A DNA stretch of 6,256 bases, from positions 1,972 to 8,227 of the forward strand of contig SVDR01000082.1 of assembly GCA_015057755.1 (NCBI GenBank). Reading direction: 5' to 3'. Shown here piece by piece: positions 1 to 5,663 of this stretch. A program made the translations under genes and the position numbers. Origin of the DNA: Lachnoclostridium sp. (GTDB lineage Bacteria; Bacillota_A; Clostridia; Lachnospirales; Lachnospiraceae). The number at the start of each line of letters is the position of its first letter. The first letter of the stretch is position 1. The notes under the pieces were generated by a model that saw only the letters and a program-made list of their open reading frames with translations, did no database searches and had not been told where the DNA came from.

Positions 1-151
1 TTATCTGGAAAAGATCTTTGCCTACAGTGAGGCGGGACTGATCCAGAAGATCCGCAAGAACGGTCAGCTGCTTTCTGAGGAATATACCGATGAAGGCATT
101 CTGGTTAAGGCTTATGTGCCGGCAGAACTGTTTGAGGAGTTTTACCGGTAA
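1..151 (+). CDS. hflX: GTPase HflX-like, C-terminal end only (5' truncated by window edge)
   Basis: Only the last 49 codons are visible, read from base 2 to a TAA at 149-151. The peptide has the pattern AGLIQKIRKNGQLL, then EEYTDEGILVKAYVP and a hydrophobic/aromatic end (ELFEEFYR). This matches my memory of the C-terminal tail of HflX in Clostridia, where an 'I-R-K-x-G-Q-L-L-x-E-E-Y' segment is followed by 'G-I-x-V-x-A-Y-V-P'. HflX is a ribosome-associated GTPase that binds the 50S subunit and splits or rescues stalled ribosomes under stress. The GTPase motifs lie outside the window, so the assignment depends on the tail alone. The gene lies 49 nt upstream of the nitroreductase on the same strand with no terminator between them, so the two may be co-transcribed. 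Confidence 0.72.
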   Translation, partial: YLEKIFAYSEAGLIQKIRKNGQLLSEEYTDEGILVKAYVPAELFEEFYR

Positions 152-170
152 GCAATATACAAAGCATAAG

Positions 171-184
171 TGCCGGGGACGGCA
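171..184 (+). other. Small GC hairpin with GNRA tetraloop just upstream of a ribosome binding site
   Basis: TGCCG (171-175) and CGGCA (180-184) are perfect complements around a GGGA loop, which fits the GNRA tetraloop class. The hairpin ends directly before the AGAAAGGA ribosome binding site of the nitroreductase gene. There is no U-tract, so it is not an intrinsic terminator. It could be a translational modulator, an RNA-processing or stability element between two co-transcribed genes, or chance. A 5-bp stem is weak evidence. Confidence 0.3.
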
Positions 185-200
185 GAAAGGAAGTATTATC

Positions 201-1049
201 ATGACAGAAGAAGCAATTAAAGCGAGGATTGAAGCAGGACGTCACTTTGTTGCACGCTGGCAGCAGCCGGGCGAGGAGGATTTTGTATCCGACCAGCAGA
301 AGAAGCTGCCGCAGCCGCCGTTAGTAAAGGCTCCGATGCGCGAAAACAGCATTGAGCTCCCGAAAAATTTTGAGGATCTGAAACTGACAAACGATATTTT
401 AGCGGTGATCGGAAACCGTAAGAGCCAGCGTGTATATACCCAGGAGAAGATGAGCTTACTGGAGCTTGCATTCTTATTATGGGCAACACAGGGCGTGAAG
501 GATATCCGCGGCAGAAAGTATGCGACACTTCGTACAGTTCCGTGCGGCGGCGCCCGTCATGAATTCGAATGCTATATGCTGATCCAGAATGTGGAAGGTC
601 TGGAAGACGGTTCCTACCACTATCTGCCGATGGAGCACCGCATTGAGATGCTGCACACAAAGGCTGAGATTGAAGCGGCAGAAGGCAAAGAGTTCCGCGA
701 GATTATCAACGAGACTCTGAATGGCCAGAAATGGGCTGCAAAATCCAATGTGGTATTCTACTACAGCATGGTTGCATACCGTGCAGAATGGCGCTACGGT
801 ATCCATGCACACCGCGTGGCTCTGATCGATGCGGGTCATATTACGGAGAACCTGTATCTGGCATGTACAGCTGCTGATCTGGGAACCTGTGCGATCGGCG
901 CTCTGAATTCTTCTCTGGTTGACCGTGTATTTGAACTGGACGGTGTGGAAGAGTTTGCATTTTATGCAGCGACCGTTGGTACCGTATCTAGTGCCAATGT
1001 TCAGGCAGAACAGGACTTCTATGCGTTTGTGAAGCGCGATAATCTGTAA
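201..1049 (+). CDS. SagB/ThcOx-type FMN-dependent nitroreductase-family dehydrogenase
   Basis: A 282-residue protein of the nitroreductase superfamily, closest in pattern to the SagB-type dehydrogenase subfamily. These enzymes bind FMN and carry out two-electron oxidations or reductions. Visible hallmarks are an N-terminal extension (1-65), the FMN-phosphate segment RKSQR at 73-77 followed by LLELAFLLWATQG (86-98), TVPCGGARH at 112-120, VEGLEDGSYHY (131-141), and a long C-terminal flavin/dimer block AGHITENLYL...GTCAIGA at 211-234. The start is the ATG at 201, which has AAAGGA nine bases upstream. An in-frame ATG at 90 would lie inside the preceding gene and lacks a ribosome binding site. SagB oxidises azolines in thiazole/oxazole-modified peptides, but no cyclodehydratase, precursor peptide or transporter is visible nearby. 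This is therefore probably a stand-alone family member whose substrate cannot be read from sequence. Confidence 0.88.
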   Translation: MTEEAIKARIEAGRHFVARWQQPGEEDFVSDQQKKLPQPPLVKAPMRENSIELPKNFEDLKLTNDILAVIGNRKSQRVYTQEKMSLLELAFLLWATQGVKDIRGRKYATLRTVPCGGARHEFECYMLIQNVEGLEDGSYHYLPMEHRIEMLHTKAEIEAAEGKEFREIINETLNGQKWAAKSNVVFYYSMVAYRAEWRYGIHAHRVALIDAGHITENLYLACTAADLGTCAIGALNSSLVDRVFELDGVEEFAFYAATVGTVSSANVQAEQDFYAFVKRDNL

Positions 1050-1053
1050 ATAG

Positions 1054-1081
1054 TTGTATATTATTTGAATATTTAGATAAT
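1054..1081 (+). promoter_or_regulatory. Possible upstream sigma-A-type promoter for nrdD (alternative)
   Basis: TTGTAT (1054-1059) and GATAAT (1076-1081) are separated by 16 bases, starting 4 nt after the nitroreductase stop codon. If active, it would start transcription near 1088, just before the inverted repeat at 1095-1138. That repeat would then lie in the nrdD leader RNA and could act as a leader terminator. The region is AT-rich, so a chance match is quite possible; the downstream promoter is the better candidate. Confidence 0.28.
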
Positions 1082-1093
1082 ACATGCAAAAAT

Positions 1094-1109
1094 GCACAAT
1101 ATCTGGTTT
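1094..1109. promoter_or_regulatory. Candidate NrdR box 1 (left half of tandem operator)
   Basis: The 16-mer GCACAATATCTGGTTT matches 12 of 16 positions of the NrdR-box consensus acaCwAtATaTwGtgt as I remember it. Reverse-complemented, it agrees with the second box at 14 of 16 positions. NrdR is the ATP-cone/zinc-ribbon repressor of ribonucleotide reductase genes and normally binds two boxes placed side by side. The position directly upstream of nrdD is what that model predicts. The nrdR gene itself is not in the window. Confidence 0.6.
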
Positions 1110-1144
1110 GCTAAAAAAAGGTAAAACTAGATATTGTGTTTTTT
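1095..1144 (+). terminator. Possible intrinsic terminator of the nitroreductase gene (overlaps NrdR boxes)
   Basis: CACAATATCTGGTTT (1095-1109) pairs with AAACTAGATATTGTG (1124-1138) as a 15-bp stem with one G-U pair and a 14-nt A-rich loop, followed by six T (1139-1144). The form fits a Rho-independent terminator for the gene ending at 1049. However, the stem is AT-rich and the inverted repeat is equally explained by two inverted NrdR boxes. Both roles may coexist. The run of A at 1088-1092 would also give a T-run on the other strand. Confidence 0.45.
1124..1139. promoter_or_regulatory. Candidate NrdR box 2, overlapping the nrdD -35 element
   Basis: The 16-mer AAACTAGATATTGTGT matches 14 of 16 positions of the remembered NrdR consensus acaCwAtATaTwGtgt. 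It begins 14 bases after the first box, giving a centre-to-centre distance of 30 bp, close to three helical turns, which puts both sites on one face of the DNA. Its last six bases (TTGTGT) are the apparent -35 of the nrdD promoter, so bound NrdR would block RNA polymerase. The gene just downstream encodes a ribonucleotide reductase, which independently supports the call. Confidence 0.7.
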
Positions 1145-1162
1145 GGTGTCCTTTGCTATAAT
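1134..1162 (+). promoter_or_regulatory. nrdD promoter, sigma-A type with extended -10
   Basis: The -35 is TTGTGT (1134-1139) and the -10 is a perfect TATAAT (1157-1162), with a 17-base spacer. TGC at 1154-1156 supplies the extended -10 TG. Transcription should begin near 1169, giving a leader of about 36 nt that ends in AGAGGGG (1193-1199), six bases before the nrdD ATG. The -35 is weak (TTG only), but the extended -10 can compensate. Its overlap with the right NrdR box fits direct repression. Confidence 0.72.
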
Positions 1163-1205
1163 AGGCTCTACCACGTGTTGTGTGTTTTAGAAAGAGGGGT
1201 AAAGC

Positions 1206-3623
1206 ATGATTCAGGTTATTAAGCGTGATGGCGAAATTGCTGAGTTTAATCTGAGCAAGATCACAGAGGCGATCAAAAAAGCTTTCAGAGCTACAAATAA
1301 AGACTATACAGAAGAGATCCTTCAGCTTCTTTCTCTGCGTGTTACCGCAGATTTCCAGGCAAAGATGAAGGACGGTAAGATTTCTGTAGAGGAGATTCAG
1401 GACAGTGCGGAGCATGTTCTGGAGGAAACAGGATACACAGACGTTGCAAAGGCCTATATCTTGTATAGAAAGCAGCGTGAGAGAATCCGTAATATGAAAA
1501 ATACGATCCTTGACTACAAGGACGTTGTAAACAGCTACGTTAAAGTAGAAGACTGGCGTGTAAAAGAGAACTCCACCGTTACTTATTCTGTCGGCGGTCT
1601 GATCTTAAGCAACTCCGGTGCGATCACTGCCAACTACTGGCTGTCTGAGATCTATGATACAGAGATCGCGGAAGCCCACAGAAGCGCTGCGATCCATCTT
1701 CACGACCTGTCTATGTTAACAGGTTACTGTGCAGGATGGTCCTTAAAACAGCTGATCCAGGACGGTCTCGGCGGTATCCCGGGCAAGATCACTTCTTCTC
1801 CGGCGAAACACCTTTCCGTACTCTGCAACCAGATGGTAAACTTCCTTGGTATTATGCAGAATGAGTGGGCCGGTGCGCAGGCGTTCTCTTCGTTTGATAC
1901 ATACCTGGCTCCGTTCGTTAAGGTGGACAACCTGGATTATCCGGCAGTTAAGAAATGTATCGAGGCATTTATCTACGGCGTTAATACTCCGAGCCGCTGG
2001 GGTACACAGGCTCCGTTCTCCAATATCACTCTGGACTGGACCGTTCCGGATGATATGATGCATATGCCGGCGATCGTAGGCGGAAAGAATATGGATTTCA
2101 CCTACGGCGACTGTAAGAAAGAAATGGATATGATCAATAAGGCGTTCATCGAGACAATGGTTGAAGGTGATGCCAACGGTCGCGGATTCCAGTATCCGAT
2201 CCCGACTTATTCCATTACAAGAGACTTTGACTGGTCCGACACAGAGAACAACCGTCTCTTATTTGAAATGACATCCAAATACGGTACTCCGTATTTCTCC
2301 AACTATATTAACAGTGATATGCAGCCGAGCGATGTCCGCAGTATGTGCTGCCGTCTGCGTCTCGACCTTCGTGAGCTGAGAAAGAAAACCGGCGGTTTCT
2401 TCGGTTCCGGCGAGAGCACAGGTTCTGTAGGTGTTGTAACGATCAACATCCCGAGAATCGCTTATCTTGCAAAGGATGAGCAGGACTTCTATGCAAGACT
2501 GGACAAGATGATGGATATTTCCGCCCGCTCCTTAAAGATCAAACGTGAAGTTATCACAAAGCTTTTAGACAGCGGTCTCTATCCGTATACAAAGCAGTAT
2601 CTTGGCACATTCAACAACCACTTCTCTACAATTGGTCTCATCGGTATGAACGAGGCATGTTTAAATGCGAAGTGGATCCGTCAGGATATTACAAACGAAA
2701 AGGCGCTTCAGTTCACAAAAGATGTACTGAATCATATGCGTGAACGTCTGGTTAGCTACCAGGAAGAGTACGGCGATCTCTATAACCTGGAAGCAACTCC
2801 GGCTGAGTCCACCACTTACCGTCTTGCAAAGCATGACAAGGAAAAATATCCGGATATCATTACTGCAGGTGAGGCTGACGGCACTCCGTACTACACAAAC
2901 AGCTCCCACCTTCCGGTATCCTTTACAGCCGATGTATTTGATGCACTGGATCTTCAGGATGAGTTACATACTCTCTACACATCCGGTACTGTATTCCATG
3001 CATTCCTCGGTGAGAAACTTCCGGATTGGAAAGCTGCTGCGAAACTGGTTCGCACCATTGCAGAGAACTATAAACTTCCGTACTATACTCTGTCCCCGAC
3101 TTACTCCATCTGTAAGGAGCACGGTTATCTGATCGGTGAACATTACACATGTCCGATCTGCGGTCAGAAGGCAGAAGTTTACAGCCGTATTACCGGTTAC
3201 TACCGTCCGGTTCAGAACTGGAATGACGGTAAGACTCAGGAGTACAAGGAGAGAAAGGTTTACGATATTAAACACTCTGTCCTGAAGAGAAATCCGGATG
3301 CGTCCAAGACAATTCTTGAGGCGATCAATGAAGCAAAGAGCAGTATGAAAGCAGAGCATGCAGCGAAACAGGAATCCGCTGTTCCGGCAGCAGGCGGAGA
3401 CGGTGTCTTCCTTTTCACAACAAAGACATGTCCGAACTGTAAGATCGCAAAACAGTTCTTAAAGGATGAGGCGTACCAGGTCGTGGATGCGGAGGAAAAT
3501 CCGGCACTGACCGATGCATACGGAATTATGCAGGCGCCGACACTTGTGATCGTAAAAGACGGTTCCATTCAGAAATTTGTAAATGCTTCCAATATTAAGA
3601 AATATGTAGATTCCAAGAAATAA
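1206..3623 (+). CDS. nrdD: Anaerobic (class III) ribonucleoside-triphosphate reductase with fused C-terminal glutaredoxin-like domain
   Basis: This glycyl-radical enzyme reduces ribonucleoside triphosphates to dNTPs without oxygen, in the cytoplasm. Domains of the 805-residue product: ATP-cone (1 to about 95; VIKRDG at 4-9), catalytic barrel (about 100-625) with C175 in YCAGW and a C381-C382 pair in MCCRLRLD, a metal-binding segment with C636/H639 and C649/C652, and the glycyl-radical motif RITGYYRP with G664 as likely radical site. The usual NrdD ending (to about 690) is followed by a helical then Ala/Pro/Gly-rich linker and a thioredoxin-fold domain (about 733-805) with CPNC (742-745) and a cis-Pro-type QAPTL (776-780). 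The segment GSGESTGSVGVVTINIPRI lacks the Asn-containing motif I associate with formate-using NrdD1 enzymes, so a thiol-dependent NrdD2-like type is inferred. The start has a strong AGAGGGG site. The ATP-cone implies dATP/ATP allosteric control. The activase gene nrdG, often adjacent, is missing here. Confidence 0.96.
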   Translation: MIQVIKRDGEIAEFNLSKITEAIKKAFRATNKDYTEEILQLLSLRVTADFQAKMKDGKISVEEIQDSAEHVLEETGYTDVAKAYILYRKQRERIRNMKNTILDYKDVVNSYVKVEDWRVKENSTVTYSVGGLILSNSGAITANYWLSEIYDTEIAEAHRSAAIHLHDLSMLTGYCAGWSLKQLIQDGLGGIPGKITSSPAKHLSVLCNQMVNFLGIMQNEWAGAQAFSSFDTYLAPFVKVDNLDYPAVKKCIEAFIYGVNTPSRWGTQAPFSNITLDWTVPDDMMHMPAIVGGKNMDFTYGDCKKEMDMINKAFIETMVEGDANGRGFQYPIPTYSITRDFDWSDTENNRLLFEMTSKYGTPYFSNYINSDMQPSDVRSMCCRLRLDLRELRKKTGGFFGSGESTGSVGVVTINIPRIAYLAKDEQDFYARLDKMMDISARSLKIKREVITKLLDSGLYPYTKQYLGTFNNHFSTIGLIGMNEACLNAKWIRQDITNEKALQFTKDVLNHMRERLVSYQEEYGDLYNLEATPAESTTYRLAKHDKEKYPDIITAGEADGTPYYTNSSHLPVSFTADVFDALDLQDELHTLYTSGTVFHAFLGEKLPDWKAAAKLVRTIAENYKLPYYTLSPTYSICKEHGYLIGEHYTCPICGQKAEVYSRITGYYRPVQNWNDGKTQEYKERKVYDIKHSVLKRNPDASKTILEAINEAKSSMKAEHAAKQESAVPAAGGDGVFLFTTKTCPNCKIAKQFLKDEAYQVVDAEENPALTDAYGIMQAPTLVIVKDGSIQKFVNASNIKKYVDSKK

Positions 3624-3641
3624 AAAGAGTTCTTTGAAGAA

Positions 3642-3689
3642 AAGGGCGGATGATATCTGATTGAAGGATGTTATCCGCCCTTATTTTTT
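3642..3689 (+). terminator. Strong intrinsic terminator of nrdD
   Basis: AAGGGCGGAT (3642-3651) pairs perfectly with ATCCGCCCTT (3673-3682). The stem extends inward to 3658/3666 with A-U, G-C and G-U pairs, giving about 17 bp around a 7-nt loop, and is followed by TTATTTTTT. It begins 18 nt after the nrdD stop, so nrdD is probably transcribed alone. Confidence 0.93.
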
Positions 3690-3702
3690 GGAGAGCGTTT
3701 GA

Positions 3703-3731
3703 TTGACGAAAAATTTGGAATTTGTTATACT
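3703..3731 (+). promoter_or_regulatory. Sigma-A promoter of the YitT / dehydrogenase operon
   Basis: TTGACG (3703-3708), a 17-base spacer and TATACT (3726-3731), with TGT at 3723-3725 forming an extended -10. Five of six bases match the consensus at each hexamer. The expected start of transcription is near 3738, giving a leader of about 30 nt. No operator-like repeat is evident around it, so strong, perhaps constitutive, expression is the simplest reading. Confidence 0.87.
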
Positions 3732-3767
3732 GAAAGTTAGGGAAACTTAATAAGAGAGGGGAATTTT

Positions 3768-4640
3768 ATGGAAAAAAAGATAAAAATGAAAGAATTGTCC
3801 TTGGATCTTCTGTTTGATATTATCGCAGGTTTTTTGCAGGCGATCGGTCTTCACTGTTTCATTAACAGTATTGATATCGCGCCTGGCGGAGCCACCGGTC
3901 TGGCGATCATTATGAACCGATTAACCGGTCTGCCGCTTGGTACGTTAAACTTTATGATCAACGTGCCGCTTTTGATCGCATCCTGGATCTGGCTTGGAAA
4001 ATCAATGACCTTAAAGACTTTTAAAACGGTTGCGATCATTTCCTTCATTCTTGACGCGATCGTGACACCGTATATTCCGATCTATACCGGTGATAAGATT
4101 ATCTCCTGTATCGCAGGTGCGGTTCTTGTAGGCGCCAGCCTTGCAGTCGTATTTATGCGCGGTTCCACAACCGGCGGCGGCGACATTATGGCAAAGCTTC
4201 TGCAGAAGTTCCGTCCGCATCTTCCGACCAATACAGCGGTTATGATGACAGACTTTGTGATCATTGGCACATCCATTCTGGTTTTCAGAAATATTGATGC
4301 AGGTCTCTATGGACTTCTCAACATGTATCTGGGTTCTTTCATCATTGAACTGATGCTCTATGGTCCGAATAAGAGTACGATGATCACGGTAATGTCTCCA
4401 CAGGTAGAGGAGATCGCCACCGAACTGATGGATTTCCTGGAGCGCGGATGCACGTACTATAAGAGTGAAGGCGCATTCTCCAAACGTGAAGGCAAGACTT
4501 TAATCTGTGTGGTTGATAAGAAGCAGTTCCATAAAGCGAAAAAGATCATTTATGGAATTGATCCGACCGCGTTCCTGATCGTGTCTGAGGCAAAGGAAGT
4601 TTACGGTGAAGGTTTCCTTGACCATACCTGGGAAGTATAG
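3768..4640 (+). CDS. YitT family integral membrane protein (DUF161 + DUF2179)
   Basis: A 290-residue protein with about six hydrophobic segments (roughly 11-32, 56-77, 85-103, 111-130, 156-174, 178-198) followed by a soluble C-terminal domain (about 201-285). This is the arrangement of Bacillus YitT-type proteins: a DUF161 membrane part plus a DUF2179 tail. Family motifs visible are APGGATGLAI (38-47), just after the first membrane segment, and GSTTGGGDIMAK (132-143), glycine-rich re-entrant-looking sequence that might line a transport path. Length is normal for the family. The molecular role is not established; a transporter is often assumed. The ATG at 3768 has GAGAGGGG ending six bases upstream; the in-frame ATG at codon 7 has no such site. 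It is the first gene of a probable operon with the dehydrogenase 13 nt downstream, but a functional link between the two is only a guess. Confidence 0.92.
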   Translation: MEKKIKMKELSLDLLFDIIAGFLQAIGLHCFINSIDIAPGGATGLAIIMNRLTGLPLGTLNFMINVPLLIASWIWLGKSMTLKTFKTVAIISFILDAIVTPYIPIYTGDKIISCIAGAVLVGASLAVVFMRGSTTGGGDIMAKLLQKFRPHLPTNTAVMMTDFVIIGTSILVFRNIDAGLYGLLNMYLGSFIIELMLYGPNKSTMITVMSPQVEEIATELMDFLERGCTYYKSEGAFSKREGKTLICVVDKKQFHKAKKIIYGIDPTAFLIVSEAKEVYGEGFLDHTWEV

Positions 4641-4653
4641 ATAGAGTGATTGT

Positions 4654-5601
4654 ATGAAAGTATTTTTGTGTGAAACGATCCATCCGAAAGCAGTAGCTTT
4701 TCTGGAGGAACGCGGTGAGATCGTCGGTGACTGGTCCAGGATCGGAGAGGTGGATGCCCTGATCAACCGTGCATTAACGATCGGTGCGGATGAAATGGAC
4801 CGGATGCCGAATCTGAAGGTGATCGCGGTTCACGGAACCGGAACCGACGGTGTGGATTTAAAAGAAGCGAAGAAACGTGGGATTCAGGTGGTATACGCAC
4901 CGCATCTCAATGCCAACTCGGTGGCGGAACTGAATGTGGGCCTGCTTCTTGCAGTGTACAGAAGGATTGTACTGGCAAAAGATTTTATCGAGAATGTTGC
5001 ACCGACATTAGATGAGAATAGCCGAATGAAAGAAGCCCAGAGTGTTCTCCGCGGATTTGAGCTTCGCGGCAAAACCCTTGGCCAGATCGGCTTTGGTGCC
5101 ATCGGCGCGAGAACCGCTGAGATCCTGCGCCTGGGATTTGGTATGAATGTGATCGCTTACGATCCGTTCTTGACGGAAGAACGTGCCAACGCTTTCGGAT
5201 GCAAGCGGGCAGAACGAATGGAGCAGGTGCTTGAAGAGGCAGATGTGGTTTGCCTCAGCCTTCCGCTGACAGAAGAGACCCGCGGCATGATGGGAGCGGA
5301 GCAGTTTGCGTCTATGAAAGACGGGGCCGTTTTCCTCAATGCGTCCCGCGGTCCGCTGATGGACGAGGCAGCTCTTTATGAGGCATTGAAGTCGGGAAAA
5401 CTGGGCGGTGCGGCCTGTGATGTGTTCCATACAGACTTCCCGGAGAAAGAGAATCCTCTGCTGGCACTTCCAAACTTTGTGGCAACTCCGCATCTGGGTG
5501 CCAATACCGATGAAGCGCTTTATTATGTGGGAAGGGCCTGTGCCGAGCAGATCGTGGATGTGCTTGAGGGACGGGAACCGAAATATCCGGTGAAAATGTA
5601 A
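4654..5601 (+). CDS. NAD-dependent D-2-hydroxyacid dehydrogenase family protein (phosphoglycerate dehydrogenase-like)
   Basis: A 315-residue cytoplasmic oxidoreductase that interconverts a 2-ketoacid and a D-2-hydroxyacid using NAD(H). The split substrate-binding domain (about 1-100 and 290-315) surrounds a Rossmann domain with GFGAIG at 146-151. D170 in IAYDP is placed to bind the adenosine ribose, favouring NAD over NADP. Catalytic residues are Arg232 in NASRGPL and His280 in TPHLGANT. The acid position is Asp261 (DVFHTDFP), where most relatives have Glu (DVFxxEP). NANSVAELNVG (86-96) resembles the SVAE segment of phosphoglycerate dehydrogenase. There is no C-terminal ACT domain, so this is a short, probably serine-insensitive form. 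3-Phosphoglycerate, hydroxypyruvate/glycerate and other 2-ketoacids are all possible substrates. It lies 13 nt after the YitT gene with only a weak AGAG ribosome site, suggesting co-transcription and perhaps translational coupling. Confidence 0.93.
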   Translation: MKVFLCETIHPKAVAFLEERGEIVGDWSRIGEVDALINRALTIGADEMDRMPNLKVIAVHGTGTDGVDLKEAKKRGIQVVYAPHLNANSVAELNVGLLLAVYRRIVLAKDFIENVAPTLDENSRMKEAQSVLRGFELRGKTLGQIGFGAIGARTAEILRLGFGMNVIAYDPFLTEERANAFGCKRAERMEQVLEEADVVCLSLPLTEETRGMMGAEQFASMKDGAVFLNASRGPLMDEAALYEALKSGKLGGAACDVFHTDFPEKENPLLALPNFVATPHLGANTDEALYYVGRACAEQIVDVLEGREPKYPVKM

Positions 5602-5618
5602 ATGAATAGAATGTAAAA

Positions 5619-5658
5619 ATGACCAAAGGCTTGTGAAAGGGCTTTTGGTCATTTTTTT
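5619..5658. terminator. Bidirectional intrinsic terminator between convergent genes
   Basis: ATGACCAAAGGC (5619-5630) pairs with GCTTTTGGTCAT (5641-5652), about 12 bp with one G-U, around a short loop. Seven T follow on the plus strand (5652-5658). On the minus strand the run of A at 5615-5619 becomes a T-tract, so it can end both the dehydrogenase operon and the convergent FMN-binding-like gene, whose stop lies only about 12 nt away. Confidence 0.92.
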
Positions 5659-5663
5659 AGTGA

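Noticed and set aside
90..200. Extended N-terminus for the nitroreductase from an in-frame ATG at 90
   Set aside because: It overlaps the end of the HflX-like gene in another frame, has no ribosome binding site, and its Cys/Arg-rich translation does not resemble the family. The ATG at 201 has a proper site.
1061..1081. ATTAT...ATAAT inverted repeat before the nrdD operator
   Set aside because: Only five A/T base pairs with a 12-nt loop in a very AT-rich stretch; expected by chance.
477..1415. Long minus-strand open frame of 312 codons
   Set aside because: It runs antisense across the nitroreductase gene, the regulatory gap and the start of nrdD. Its translation is rich in Cys/His/Ile with no recognisable domain, and both plus-strand genes have clear family motifs and ribosome sites.
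2661..3568. Several short frames on both strands within nrdD
   Set aside because: All are shadows of the conserved nrdD reading frame; none has a ribosome site or a recognisable product.
5008..5652. Minus-strand open frame of 214 codons opposite the dehydrogenase gene
   Set aside because: It is antisense to a gene with intact Rossmann and catalytic motifs, its translation shows no domain, and it crosses the convergent terminator.
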